Translations under genes and position numbers: made by a program
Source of the DNA: Verrucomicrobiia bacterium
GTDB lineage: Bacteria; Verrucomicrobiota; Verrucomicrobiia; Verrucomicrobiales; Akkermansiaceae
Direction of reading: 5' to 3'
Length of the DNA: 64,000 bases
Assembly (NCBI GenBank): GCA_030432565.1
Contig: JAUIGV010000008.1
Coordinates: forward strand, 124,001-188,000
The notes under the pieces: generated by a model
Told to the model about the DNA's origin: nothing
What the model saw: the letters and a program-made list of their open reading frames with translations, nothing else
Database searches by the model: none
Shown: positions 53,985 to 63,593 of the stretch, in pieces
Numbering within the stretch: the first letter of the stretch is position 1
Layout of the letters: the number at the start of each line of letters is the position of its first letter

Positions 53985-54857
53985 ATGAAACGCCGCGCTT
54001 TCCTCACTACCGCTTCTGGAGCATTTGGCTCCCTCCTCGCTGCCCCGGCCGCAAATTCACGGATCTACCTCTCGCTCAAAGATGGCATGATTGGTGGAAA
54101 AGGGTCACTTGAAGAAAAATATCAGCTCGTCAAAGACCTGGGATATGACGGGGTTGAATTCAGCGTTCCCGGTCGCTCGGATCTCGAGCAGGCCCTTGCC
54201 GCTTCCAAAAAGGTCAAGCTCCCCATCCACGGCGGTGTCAACATGCGCCACTGGCAGATCAAAATGTCTTCTCCCAACGAAGAGGAACGCGCCAAAGCGG
54301 TCGACGCCATGAAGAGGTCGCTTCAAGAAGTCCACCAGGTCGGCGGGACTTCCGTCCTCCTCGTCCCCGGGGTGGCCGGTGGAGAAGTCACCCAGAAAGA
54401 AGCCTGGGAGCGCTCCATCGTCGAGATCAGGAAATGCCTGCCTCTCGCCTCCAAACTCGGCATGCACATCCTCATCGAAAACGTTTGGAACGGGATGTTC
54501 TATGATCCCAAAGGCCCCAACACCCAGAGCGCGGATCGCTTGAAAAACTACCTCGACGAAATCGACTCGCCCTGGGTCGGTTCCTACTTCGACATTGGGA
54601 ACCACCAACGTTTTGGAAAGCCCGCCGAGTGGATCAAGACTCTCGGGCGCCGCATTGTGAAACTTGATGTCAAGGATTGGGGAATCAAGAGTGGCTTCAG
54701 CAAGATTGGCGACGGTGACGTCGACTGGCCCGCCGTCCGGAAGTCCCTCGAGGAAATCGGCTACTCCGGCTGGGCCACTGCCGAAGTGGGCGGAGGCAAC
54801 AAGGAGCGCCTTGCCGAAGTTCTCAAAAACATGCGCACCCACCTGCTTGGACAGTAA
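53985..54857 (+). CDS. Tat-exported sugar phosphate isomerase/epimerase-like TIM barrel
   Basis: 290 residues. Twin-arginine-type signal (MKRRAFLTTASGAFGSLLAA). The xylose-isomerase-like barrel shows GYDGVEFSVPG, ILIENVWNGM (metal Glu), YFDIGNHQRFG (Asp and His), KLDVKDWG and WATAEVGGG (Glu), so the metal site is complete. Related to hydroxypyruvate isomerase and to 3-keto-sugar-processing epimerases found in Planctomycetota/Verrucomicrobiota. Export suggests work on periplasmic sugars, in line with the DUF1080 protein in this window (inference). Its TAA touches the tdh ATG, so the three genes 53985-57112 probably form one operon. Confidence 0.88.
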   Translation: MKRRAFLTTASGAFGSLLAAPAANSRIYLSLKDGMIGGKGSLEEKYQLVKDLGYDGVEFSVPGRSDLEQALAASKKVKLPIHGGVNMRHWQIKMSSPNEEERAKAVDAMKRSLQEVHQVGGTSVLLVPGVAGGEVTQKEAWERSIVEIRKCLPLASKLGMHILIENVWNGMFYDPKGPNTQSADRLKNYLDEIDSPWVGSYFDIGNHQRFGKPAEWIKTLGRRIVKLDVKDWGIKSGFSKIGDGDVDWPAVRKSLEEIGYSGWATAEVGGGNKERLAEVLKNMRTHLLGQ

Positions 54858-55892
54858 ATGAAAGCTCTCGTAAAATCAGAAGCCGCTCCCGGCCTCACCC
54901 TCACCGATGTACCAAAGCCCGTTCCCGGCGCACGCGATGTCTTGATTCAAGTCGATCGCACCGGCATCTGCGGGACCGATCTCCACATTTATAATTGGGA
55001 TTCCTGGGCTCAGAAAACGATTCCGGTCCCTCTTGTGGTCGGCCACGAATTTGTCGGTCGTATCGTGGAATTGGGCAGCGACGTGGACTACCTAAAGATC
55101 GGCGATCTCGTCTCGGGCGAAGGGCATTTGATTTGCGGCCGTTGCCGGAATTGCCTTGCCGGACGCCGCCACTATTGCAAGGACACCCGTGGAGTGGGCG
55201 TCAACTCGCCCGGCGCTTTTGCCGAATTCATGGTTCTTCCGGCCACCAACGTCTGGAAGCTTGCTCCCGAAGTCTCCAAAGATAGCGCGGCGATTTTCGA
55301 TCCTTTTGGCAATGCCACCCATACTGCGCTCGCTTTCCCGCTTCTTGGCGAAGATGTCCTCATCACCGGAGCCGGGCCGATTGGCTGCATGGCCGCCGGA
55401 ATAGCCAGACACGCCGGTGCACGACACGTTGTCGTCACCGACTTGAACCCAAAACGCCTCGCCCTTGCCACAAAACTGGGCGCCACCCGCACCGTCGATG
55501 TCACCAGGGAAAAGCTGCCGGACGTGCAAGCAGACCTTGGCATGACGGAAGGCTTTGATGTCGGCCTCGAAATGTCCGGCAACAAACACGCCTTCAACGA
55601 CCTCATCGCCAATATGCGTCATGGCGGACAGATCGCACTTCTCGGCATCCCCGAACCGGGAATCGGTATCGACTGGAATCAGGTCATCTTCAACTCGCTG
55701 ACCATTCAGGGAATTTACGGGCGCAAAATGTACGATACGTGGTATCAAATGACGTCGATGATCCAATCCGGACTCGAGATTGACCCGGTGATCACACATC
55801 GCTTCGACTACCCCGACTTTGAAAAAGGATTTGCCGCCATGAACGAAGGGTCATGCGGCAAAGTCCTGCTCAACTGGGCCGACCTCGGCTAA
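54858..55892 (+). CDS. tdh: L-threonine 3-dehydrogenase
   Basis: 344 residues, near the E. coli length (341). Zinc-dependent medium-chain dehydrogenase; oxidises threonine to 2-amino-3-oxobutyrate with NAD+. Catalytic residues align by number with E. coli: Cys38 and Thr40 ([12 protein letters not shown]), His43, His63-Glu64 (VVGHEF). The structural zinc lobe is [15 protein letters not shown]. Nucleotide site [15 protein letters not shown]. Immediately after the TIM-barrel gene and 20 bp before kbl; together tdh and kbl degrade threonine to glycine and acetyl-CoA. Confidence 0.96.
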   Translation: MKALVKSEAAPGLTLTDVPKPVPGARDVLIQVDRTGICGTDLHIYNWDSWAQKTIPVPLVVGHEFVGRIVELGSDVDYLKIGDLVSGEGHLICGRCRNCLAGRRHYCKDTRGVGVNSPGAFAEFMVLPATNVWKLAPEVSKDSAAIFDPFGNATHTALAFPLLGEDVLITGAGPIGCMAAGIARHAGARHVVVTDLNPKRLALATKLGATRTVDVTREKLPDVQADLGMTEGFDVGLEMSGNKHAFNDLIANMRHGGQIALLGIPEPGIGIDWNQVIFNSLTIQGIYGRKMYDTWYQMTSMIQSGLEIDPVITHRFDYPDFEKGFAAMNEGSCGKVLLNWADLG

Positions 55893-55912
55893 CTCAAAAC
55901 CAACTTCCTCCC

Positions 55913-57112
55913 ATGCTCACTTCGCAATTTCAAAATCAGCTCACCGAAACGCTCGACGAGATCAAATCCGCCGGACTCTACAAAACCGAACGTAAGATCG
56001 CATCCGCCCAGGACGCCGAAGTCACCCTCGAAGATGGCCGCCGGGTCATCAACATGTGCGCCAACAACTACCTTGGGCTTTCCAATCATCCCGAGGTTTG
56101 CGAAGCCGCGCGCTCCGCAATTTCAAGCCACGGGTTCGGGCTCGCCTCGGTTCGTTTCATCTGCGGAACACAAACCCTGCACCGTGAGCTCGAGGAAAAG
56201 CTGAGCGAATATCTCGGCACTGAAGACACCATCCTCTACCCCTCGTGTTTCGACGCGAACGGCGGACTTTTCGAGACCATTCTGACTGCGGAAGACGCCG
56301 TCATCTCCGACTCGCTCAACCATGCTTCCATCATCGACGGCGTCCGCCTCTGCAAAGCAAAGCGCTACCGCTACGCCAACAATGATCTCGCTGATCTTGA
56401 AAAGCAGCTTCAAGAGGCGGATGCGGCCGGAGCGCGCCACACGCTCATCACCACCGACGGATCCTTCTCGATGGACGGAGTCATTGCCGACCTGGCCGGC
56501 ATTCATGCGGTCGCTGACAAATACAAGGCGCTGGTCCACTTTGACGACTGCCACTCGACCGGGTTCCTTGGAGCGACCGGCCGCGGCACCCATGAGCACT
56601 GCGGCCTCCTGGGAAAGATCGACCTCACCACCGGCACGCTGGGCAAGGCACTGGGCGGAGCATCCGGCGGCTACACTTCCGGAAAAAAGGAAATCATCGA
56701 TCTTCTCCGTCAAAGATCCCGCCCTTACCTGTTTTCGAACAGCATCGCCCCTCCCATCGTCGCGGCTTCGCTGAAGGTCCTTGAACTTCTAACTGAATCC
56801 ACAGAGCTTGCTGATCGGGTCAAAGACAATACGAAATACTTCCGCGATCACCTCGGCTCGACCGGCTTCGAGATTCTTGGCAAAGAACATCCGATCTCTC
56901 CAGTCCTGCTTGGCGATGCTGAACTATCCCAGCAGTTTTCTACAAAACTCCTTGAGAAAAACATCTACGCAATCGGTTTCTTCTTCCCCGTTGTACCTCA
57001 AGGAAAGGCCCGGATCCGCACCCAGATCTCGGCAGCCCACACCAAAGATCATCTCGATCAGGCCCTCGAGGCCTTTGTCGCCGTCGGGCGGGAACTCGGA
57101 GTCTGCAAGTAA
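55913..57112 (+). CDS. kbl: 2-amino-3-ketobutyrate CoA ligase (glycine C-acetyltransferase)
   Basis: 399 residues from the ATG at 55913; a frame extension to 55853 overlaps tdh and is not typical. PLP enzyme of the alpha-oxoamine synthase family; splits 2-amino-3-ketobutyrate with CoA into glycine and acetyl-CoA. Motifs: [44 protein letters not shown] and the PLP lysine in [15 protein letters not shown]. Ends GRELGVCK. A bidirectional terminator follows. Confidence 0.96.
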   Translation: MLTSQFQNQLTETLDEIKSAGLYKTERKIASAQDAEVTLEDGRRVINMCANNYLGLSNHPEVCEAARSAISSHGFGLASVRFICGTQTLHRELEEKLSEYLGTEDTILYPSCFDANGGLFETILTAEDAVISDSLNHASIIDGVRLCKAKRYRYANNDLADLEKQLQEADAAGARHTLITTDGSFSMDGVIADLAGIHAVADKYKALVHFDDCHSTGFLGATGRGTHEHCGLLGKIDLTTGTLGKALGGASGGYTSGKKEIIDLLRQRSRPYLFSNSIAPPIVAASLKVLELLTESTELADRVKDNTKYFRDHLGSTGFEILGKEHPISPVLLGDAELSQQFSTKLLEKNIYAIGFFFPVVPQGKARIRTQISAAHTKDHLDQALEAFVAVGRELGVCK

Positions 57113-57122
57113 AGGACACCCT

Positions 57123-57170
57123 CAAAAAAAAACCGTGACGGACGTTCTCGTCCATCACGGGTTTCTTTGT
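57123..57170. terminator. Bidirectional intrinsic terminator between kbl and the calcium-repeat gene
   Basis: A 12-bp stem (57133-57144 with 57149-57160; one C-A mismatch) with loop TTCT. It is flanked by nine A on the left and GTTTCTTTGTT on the right, so it ends transcripts from both strands: kbl (stop at 57112) and the convergent gene whose stop is at 57188. Confidence 0.85.
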
Positions 57171-57187
57171 TGATACGGTCGACTCTA

Positions 57188-59608
57188 CTAATCTCCGGCA
57201 ATACGCACGCGGTAGAACTTCTTCGCCGCAACCGGCGGGAAGATCGACGAGTTCACGATTGTCTCGGTCGCGCCTTCGGCTCCCTGGAAGTCATTGACCT
57301 CCGACCACGGATCGAGGAGACCATCCGATTCCTCAAGCAAATAGCTTGCTCCGGCAACAGTTCCCCCTACGAGCAACTCCAGTTGATTATCAGTGCGAGT
57401 GAAGGAAAGGATTTGCAGTTCTCCACCTCCAAGCCCGGGCACGGGTGAAATAGTTCCATCGGCAAGTCCGGCGATCAATTGCGGACTCATCGAAACTTCC
57501 CAAACTCCAACGTCATTGATCTGACCCAGGAAAAAATTCCCGGTGGCATCAAAAACACCACCTCCGCCAATATTGAAGAAAAAGTCCGATGCGTTGAGCG
57601 GAGTTCCTGCAGCACCAGTGACCACAGGCTGACCATCAATATAAATGGTCCGTCCGGTCGCATCACCCACGAAGGCAATATGAACCCAGTCCTCGGAAGG
57701 TACCAGTGTGGCATCAAGCGCCCCACCGGGATTTGACCAAAGATGGACGTTTGAGGCGGTCGTAAATCCAAACTCCAAAATATCATTCTGACCAAAGAGG
57801 CCCGAGCGGTCGCTCTGATCAATCGGGAATCGAATCCAGCCGGCCATCGTAAATGCTCCGATATTGTCCAAGGTCATCGTCGTCGTCACCGCATCGTCAA
57901 TCCCGTCAAAGTCGATAGCAAAGTCACCGGGAATTCCGGAATGACCTTCGACGTAGGTGGGGTTCCCAACGACGGTGCCATCATTCCCATTGGGGGAAAG
58001 ATCTGCTGTTGTCGCAGCACCTTGGTCATCGAAGGACCAGAAGCCAAGCGGCGTGAAGAATGCCGGCTTGCTTGCAGGGTCCGTAGGATCGGTATTTGCA
58101 GCCAACTCCTGTTCGTCGAAATATCCATCGGAATCACTATCGTGCACATGGGGGTTGGTTCCAGTGGCATCAGCGTCGACAAAGTTTCCGTCGTTGGTTT
58201 CCACCCCGTCGAGAAGGGTGTCGTTATCCGTATCCGGATCGAGAGGATCGGTACCGGTCTGGGTCGCGCTCACCCAGGTTCCCGTGTTATCTTCGTATCC
58301 ATCCAGCAGGCCATCATCATCGGTGTCGTCGTTTTGAGGATCGGTTCCACGATCAAATTCCGATTGATTGTTCGAGGTGTCGGAATCCGGATCACCTGCG
58401 GGGCCGTTGTTCACGTCAATGGTTCCGTCGTCGTTTGGATCAAGGCCGTTCGTGCCCTCGTATCCATCGGTAAATCCATCCCCGTCGGTGTCAGGATCGA
58501 ACGGATCCGAACCCGCTTGATTCTCGTCCACAAAATTTCCGCTCGTGTCCTCGGCTCCATCAAGCAGACCATCGTCGTCGCTATCGCTGTCGAGGGGATC
58601 GGTCCCGGTATCGGAAAGATCAACAAAAGTCCCTGTGCCGGTTTCGACATCATCGTTAAAGCCATCGGCGTCCGTATCAGCCAGGATCGGGCTGGTTCCG
58701 CCACTTTGCTCCTCCAAATTCGTAAGATTATCCCCGTCCTGGTCCCCGCCGGCTCCATCATTCCCCTGGTCACTGTCGGGATCGAGGCCGAAGCTGACCT
58801 CCCAGCCGTTTAAAAGACCGTCTCCATCCCTATCACCGGCCGGATCATCCACGAAATCCAGAATTTGAATCGCGTTCAAAGGTCCACGCCCGGCGTCCTC
58901 CGGATCCCCGTTCCCTGCCGCACGCACCCGGAAGTTGCGGGCCGTGAGACCAGAGAAAACAATGTAGTTTCCAGTTGCCACATCGACATTAACTGGAGCC
59001 AATGTTTGCGGAAAGTCGCTCCCGGCCTGAATGAAAACTCCGTCATAATCGTTACTGAGGATGGCCACTTGATCAGTGATTGGCACTCCCTCGGCCAACG
59101 GGTCCGTCCACTCCTCGATCCAGTAGCGCCCGATAGCACCACTCGCGGCGTCACCGTGGACGTAAACGACAACCGTGTAGACGGGCAGAGCTCCATCATT
59201 GAGAGAGAAATTGACATAGGGTTGATTGTCATTCCCATCATCAAGATAACCATTCATCAAGGTGGCATTGGCATCGGCATTCCCGGCACCCGAACGCCAG
59301 GTATTCGCCGCGTCATAGTGGACAGGATCGACATTGGCCCCGTAGGTGATATCCGCCAAACTGGTGGTAACAACTCCACCGGCATTCTTAATTTCTGTGA
59401 AAACGATATCGTTTTCGGCGTTACCCGACCAATCGGTTTGCAGAAAATTCCAATTGGCGGCCTCGAAATCCGGAGCACCTGCCGGAACATCCACCCCGAA
59501 TGGAACATCATTGGTATCCTGAAATTTAAAACTAAGTGTATCCGCTCTCACCGAAAAAATCGGCAGCAGCAGGATCGCGGTGATTTGAGCCTTCTTTAGT
59601 GTCTTCAT
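57188..59608 (-). CDS. Secreted LamG protein with thrombospondin-3-like calcium repeats
   Basis: 806 residues from the ATG at 59608, chosen because AAGGAG lies 9 bases upstream and a signal peptide follows (AQITAILLLPIFSVRA). Domains: an N-terminal beta domain (about 25-260), then about seven Asp-rich calcium repeats of type DPDTDGDGFTDGYE (roughly residues 270-510), and a LamG/jelly-roll domain (about 525-690, GAFTMAGWIRFP, GRTIYIDGQPV). It ends with FYRVRIAGD, a C terminus common in secreted Verrucomicrobiota proteins. Probably surface-bound or released, for adhesion or glycan binding. Confidence 0.85.
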   Translation of the reverse strand: MKTLKKAQITAILLLPIFSVRADTLSFKFQDTNDVPFGVDVPAGAPDFEAANWNFLQTDWSGNAENDIVFTEIKNAGGVVTTSLADITYGANVDPVHYDAANTWRSGAGNADANATLMNGYLDDGNDNQPYVNFSLNDGALPVYTVVVYVHGDAASGAIGRYWIEEWTDPLAEGVPITDQVAILSNDYDGVFIQAGSDFPQTLAPVNVDVATGNYIVFSGLTARNFRVRAAGNGDPEDAGRGPLNAIQILDFVDDPAGDRDGDGLLNGWEVSFGLDPDSDQGNDGAGGDQDGDNLTNLEEQSGGTSPILADTDADGFNDDVETGTGTFVDLSDTGTDPLDSDSDDDGLLDGAEDTSGNFVDENQAGSDPFDPDTDGDGFTDGYEGTNGLDPNDDGTIDVNNGPAGDPDSDTSNNQSEFDRGTDPQNDDTDDDGLLDGYEDNTGTWVSATQTGTDPLDPDTDNDTLLDGVETNDGNFVDADATGTNPHVHDSDSDGYFDEQELAANTDPTDPASKPAFFTPLGFWSFDDQGAATTADLSPNGNDGTVVGNPTYVEGHSGIPGDFAIDFDGIDDAVTTTMTLDNIGAFTMAGWIRFPIDQSDRSGLFGQNDILEFGFTTASNVHLWSNPGGALDATLVPSEDWVHIAFVGDATGRTIYIDGQPVVTGAAGTPLNASDFFFNIGGGGVFDATGNFFLGQINDVGVWEVSMSPQLIAGLADGTISPVPGLGGGELQILSFTRTDNQLELLVGGTVAGASYLLEESDGLLDPWSEVNDFQGAEGATETIVNSSIFPPVAAKKFYRVRIAGD

Positions 59609-59617
59609 TGTGTGTAT

Positions 59618-59623
59618 CTCCTT
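59618..59623 (-). promoter_or_regulatory. Shine-Dalgarno sequence of the calcium-repeat gene
   Basis: AAGGAG, 9 bases before the ATG at 59608. Worth noting because nearly all other starts in the window lack such a box; it decides this start over the upstream in-frame codon at 59698. Confidence 0.75.
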
Positions 59624-59678
59624 AACACACAGCGAACCATACCCACCCGACGACCACAAGACAGAAGGGGCCGAACTT

Positions 59679-59696
59679 GTCTGACATAACAGACAC
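59679..59696. promoter_or_regulatory. Inverted repeat upstream of the calcium-repeat gene
   Basis: TGTCTG and CAGACA separated by 6 bases (ACATAA), about 70 bases upstream of the start at 59608. The symmetry suits a dimeric repressor or an mRNA leader hairpin. No matching copy was noticed elsewhere in the window. Confidence 0.35.
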
Positions 59697-59789
59697 AAAT
59701 CTTGTTCCTGTCATTCCCTGGCTGATCCCAATCGCAGACGACGGGATGCCGGGACAAATTCAGTTTGAAATCAGCTCGTTCCGCCCCCT

Positions 59790-62273
59790 TTATCGGGACC
59801 TGAAGATCTCGCTCACCAGCGCCTCTTCGACAAGAGTCCGCAGCCCGTTTCCTTTCGACCGGGCCCTTTCTTGAACGTCACCAATTTCAAACTCGTCCAC
59901 GGCTTCCATGTGGCGGCCACTTGCATAGGTCAGAATCGTAGTGATCAAATGTTTTGCGAATACGTCCGACCGGGTCTCAACAAGGACTTCCCGCAAACCG
60001 CGGAAGCTCTCAAACTCTTCACCCGAGGGCATTTCTCCGGAAGCATCAACTTTCAACTTTGGGGCCTTCTTTCCCTCTCTTGGATAGTGATCCCGCCACC
60101 TTCCCAACTGATCAAATGTCTCAAGTCCGAATCCGAGGGGATCGATTTTCCGGTGACACTCGGCACAGGTTTTTGATTCGCGGTGCTTTTCCAATCGCTC
60201 GCGCAAAGTGGTCGCCCCTCTGACATCGGGCTCGATTGGCGGGACTTCGTCAGGTGGAGGTGGTGGCACCACACCCAGAATATTCTCCGAGACAAAAACC
60301 CCGCGGGTCACTGGCGAGGTATCCACTCCATTGGCGCTCACGGTAAGCACGGCGGCCATTCCGAGAATCCCTCCCCTTCGGTTCTTATCCCCAAGCCTGA
60401 CCTTTCGAAAACCATCTTTAAGCCGAAGCGTTTTGGCTTCGGGAAGTCGATACAGAGCTGCCAGATATTTGTCCACGAACGTAAAATCAGCATCGAGCAG
60501 GGTCCCAACCGGTAGATTTTCATTCAACATATGGGCAAAAAAATGGCGGACCTCCCCTTTCATGGAAGCCGGCCAGTTTTCGGAATAATATCGTCGGGCT
60601 TTCTCCCGAGGAGGGGGCATGCCGCCAAGATCACGGAGATTGAGCCAGGAATCCAAAAAGCCATTCACAAATCCCCCGGATCGTTCATCCTCAAGGAGAC
60701 GTCGTACTTGCTTGCGAAGGATTTCCTCGCGCACCAATTCTCCGGAAGCCGCCAATCCCAACAACTCTTGGTCCGGAGGCCCCGCCCATAAGGTATAGGA
60801 AAGGCGTGACGCCAGGTCATACGGCTGCAGAGCCGGATCATCTTCGGGAGTAATCTCGCTGAGATAGAAAAACGACGGAGAACAGAGGATCAACTTCAAG
60901 GTATCAAGGGCCGCCTGACGGGCCCCTGACTTTTCCTCGATTCGCTCCCGATAGAATCGATGGATTCGCTTCCGGTCGATTTCTGAAAGTGGACGGCGGA
61001 AGGCTCTTTCCGCAAATCTCTCCAATTGTTTAAGCGCCTTCCCTGCCTTGAAGCCGTCTTTTCCGAAAACCGCGACTTCTTCAAGCCCTCCCTGTTTTTC
61101 CTCGATCGGACCATGCACCTTGACTTCCGAGATCCGGATATGGGGAAGCTTTCCTTCACGGAGAAGAGACGAACGACTGACTCCATTCGAGGGGTTTTTA
61201 AACTCATCCTTATACCGTTTGTTCAATTCAATCACCGATCTCCTCGACTCACTGGGACCATTGGGAAAAATAAAACGCGGAGTCTGACCCTTCTCAAGCC
61301 AGACCCGGAAGTTGATCCACTCCGGCTTGTCATCCGGAACCAACGAAGATCCCAGGAGCGGCTCAACCCGCTGCGGGTAGTGAATATGCCCTTTCATCAC
61401 ATCACCGGGCACCACCCCGAGGATGAAAGGCTCACTCAGATCGATCCCGAAAATTGACGGATCATAGTGGGTGTCGCGGTGCATTCCCTGCACCAGGACC
61501 TTGAGATCATAAAGACCCGAGACCGGAACACCCTCCAAAAAATCCTCAATGTGCCCGTAACTACCCTGCCGGGTATCCGTGTCCGGCTGCTCGTAGACGC
61601 AGAGGAACCTATTTTTAAAGACAGCCCGGTGGGATCCGGCCAATTCTTCATACTGCTTGAAGTTGTCCGTGAAATGCCAATCCCTCGCCTTCATGTCCGG
61701 TTTACCGAGGCGATTTTCAACCAAACGATGAGCCGCTTGAAAATATTGATCGAGAAGAAATCCGGAGGTTACCAAACTCTCTCCGATCGTATCAATATGA
61801 CGACTGGTTTTCTCTTTGGGAAAATCCGCAGTCAGTCCCAGCGTGTCCACGCGGCGGCCAAAAAGGACTTCCAGGGTGTTTTCATATTCCCGATTGGAGA
61901 GGCGGCGCATCACCGTCTTTCCACCGTTACTTCCGAATCTCCCTCTGGCCGCTTCCACCTCCGACCTCAGGACCCCAAGCACTTCCAGGCGCTCCTCGTC
62001 GGAAGGTTGGTCCTTCTTCCTGGGCGGCATCTCCTTCAGAGTGATTTGGTCGATGATCTCCCGCGCTGCCACCAAATCCTGGATGCTTTCCAAGGGAATC
62101 TTGAGACTTTCGAACTCCCTCTCTCCTTTTTCGGACGCCGTATCGTGGCAATCGAAGCAGTAGTTGTGAAGAAAATCGCCAACGATCTCCCGGGACGACG
62201 AATCCGCGCCGGCGAATGACGCTCCGAGCACAAAAACAGCCAGGAATTTGCCAATGATTCTCGTTGCAATCAT
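59790..62273 (-). CDS. DUF1592-family c-type cytochrome protein (cassette 2)
   Basis: 827 residues. Signal peptide about 1-23; heme motifs C39-F-D-C-H and C703-A-E-C-H (followed by RKIDPLGFGLETF). Domain order as in the other two, but a more distant member: the proline-rich linker reads VVPPPPPDEVPPIEPDV, and there is an insertion in the middle (HRDTHYDPSIFGIDL). Starts 6 bp after the DUF1552 stop and so is certainly co-transcribed with it. Gene order here is DUF1552 first, the reverse of cassette 1. Confidence 0.93.
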   Translation of the reverse strand: MIATRIIGKFLAVFVLGASFAGADSSSREIVGDFLHNYCFDCHDTASEKGEREFESLKIPLESIQDLVAAREIIDQITLKEMPPRKKDQPSDEERLEVLGVLRSEVEAARGRFGSNGGKTVMRRLSNREYENTLEVLFGRRVDTLGLTADFPKEKTSRHIDTIGESLVTSGFLLDQYFQAAHRLVENRLGKPDMKARDWHFTDNFKQYEELAGSHRAVFKNRFLCVYEQPDTDTRQGSYGHIEDFLEGVPVSGLYDLKVLVQGMHRDTHYDPSIFGIDLSEPFILGVVPGDVMKGHIHYPQRVEPLLGSSLVPDDKPEWINFRVWLEKGQTPRFIFPNGPSESRRSVIELNKRYKDEFKNPSNGVSRSSLLREGKLPHIRISEVKVHGPIEEKQGGLEEVAVFGKDGFKAGKALKQLERFAERAFRRPLSEIDRKRIHRFYRERIEEKSGARQAALDTLKLILCSPSFFYLSEITPEDDPALQPYDLASRLSYTLWAGPPDQELLGLAASGELVREEILRKQVRRLLEDERSGGFVNGFLDSWLNLRDLGGMPPPREKARRYYSENWPASMKGEVRHFFAHMLNENLPVGTLLDADFTFVDKYLAALYRLPEAKTLRLKDGFRKVRLGDKNRRGGILGMAAVLTVSANGVDTSPVTRGVFVSENILGVVPPPPPDEVPPIEPDVRGATTLRERLEKHRESKTCAECHRKIDPLGFGLETFDQLGRWRDHYPREGKKAPKLKVDASGEMPSGEEFESFRGLREVLVETRSDVFAKHLITTILTYASGRHMEAVDEFEIGDVQERARSKGNGLRTLVEEALVSEIFRSR

Positions 62274-62279
62274 TTTTGC

Positions 62280-63563
62280 CTAGGAAAAGCGACCCGTGCT
62301 ATTTCCAAATGAATCAGTCTCGATTCCCATGCGCTGCGCGAGATCCACGTAGAGGTTGCACAAGCGAACTTTGTTAAGTCCCCGGGACTCGACCTTCTTG
62401 AAGTCGCCATGCTTGTATCCTCCGCCAGCAAGAATGACCGGAAGATCTGAGTTGGTGTGCGAGTTTCCGCTCCCAATGCCACTGCCAAAGAGAACCGAGG
62501 TTGAATCCAAAAGAGTCCCTTCTCCGTCCTGAATCGCCGCGAGGCGGCCGAGGAATTTACCATACTGCTCAATCTGGTAAGTCTCCAGCTTGATCAGATG
62601 GGCGATGGCATCCTCCTTGTTCCCGTGGTGCGACAAACTGTGATAGGATTTATCAATGCCAAGATTCTGCGGTAAAAACGATCCTCCGATTTCCAGAGTG
62701 GCAATGCGAGTGGAGTCGGTTTGCAGGGCCAGTGCGATCAACTCGTAAAGCATCGGCAGATCATCCACCGTGTTCTTGTTGGCCGGCTTTTCAAAGGGAG
62801 CGTCGGGCTTCTCATGATCGGCCCAGCGATGCCGGAGATCAAGCCGCTTTTCCACATCGCGAATCGAGGTGAAATACTCATCCAGTTTTTCACGATCCTC
62901 GCGGTTTACCTTTCTGGACAGGCCTTTCGCCTCGTCGTTAACCGCATCCAGAATGGATCGATGCAGCTTATTCTCGCCCTTGCGCTCTTGTCTGCGCTGT
63001 GGACTATCGTTGGCAAACAAACGGTCAAAGAGATCGGCAGGATTCGTAATCGGAGGGACCCGCACTCCCGAACGGGTCCACGAAAGTTGACATCCCCCGT
63101 GGATACCGCCCTCCGATCCGACCGTCAGTGAAGGAAAGCGGGTTTGATCCCCCACTTTCTCGGCAAGATACTGATCAAGGGTGACATTCCCGTCTTCGCG
63201 GTCGCGAGCCTCGGAATGGAGAACACCGGACAAGAAAGAATGGACGGCAAAGTGCCCTCCCTTAATTCCATGATCGAGACCACGATAGACCGTCATATGA
63301 TCCCGAAGCGATTCGAGCGGCTTGAGCAGGGTCGTCGACTCGTAGTTGCGGCCTTCGGTCGAAGGAAAAAAACTCTTCTGCTGGAAACCAAGTAAATTTC
63401 CCACGGCCACAAAGCGCCTTGCACCAATTCCGGCTCCACGGGTCGCCTGAACTGTTGCCAGCGAATCCACGGTCTTCGCCACCAACGATGACAGGCCGGG
63501 AAGGGCGAGCGTGGCCCCTGCTGATTTCAGAAGGAAGCGGCGGCGGTTCAATGGGGCATTCAT
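62280..63563 (-). CDS. DUF1552 Tat-exported protein (cassette 2)
   Basis: 427 residues. Tat-type signal (NRRRFLLKSAGATLALPGLS). DUF1552 features: ARRFVAVGNLLGFQ, MTVYRGLDHGIKGGHFAVHS, LTVGSEGGIHGG, LALQTDSTRIATLEIGGS, YHSLSHHGNKED and the C-terminal GSGNSHTNSDLPVILAGGG. It is much diverged from the cassette 1 protein. Followed after 6 bp by its cytochrome and preceded after 30 bp by the DtxR-type gene, so all three may be one operon. Confidence 0.92.
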   Translation of the reverse strand: MNAPLNRRRFLLKSAGATLALPGLSSLVAKTVDSLATVQATRGAGIGARRFVAVGNLLGFQQKSFFPSTEGRNYESTTLLKPLESLRDHMTVYRGLDHGIKGGHFAVHSFLSGVLHSEARDREDGNVTLDQYLAEKVGDQTRFPSLTVGSEGGIHGGCQLSWTRSGVRVPPITNPADLFDRLFANDSPQRRQERKGENKLHRSILDAVNDEAKGLSRKVNREDREKLDEYFTSIRDVEKRLDLRHRWADHEKPDAPFEKPANKNTVDDLPMLYELIALALQTDSTRIATLEIGGSFLPQNLGIDKSYHSLSHHGNKEDAIAHLIKLETYQIEQYGKFLGRLAAIQDGEGTLLDSTSVLFGSGIGSGNSHTNSDLPVILAGGGYKHGDFKKVESRGLNKVRLCNLYVDLAQRMGIETDSFGNSTGRFS

Positions 63564-63593
63564 AGTAAGGACAAGAGGATTACGAAAGAATGG

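Noticed and set aside
58090-58800. Repetitive DNA that could suggest a tandem repeat or CRISPR-like array
   Set aside because: The repetition comes from the Asp-rich calcium-binding repeats of the encoded protein; units are imperfect and in frame.
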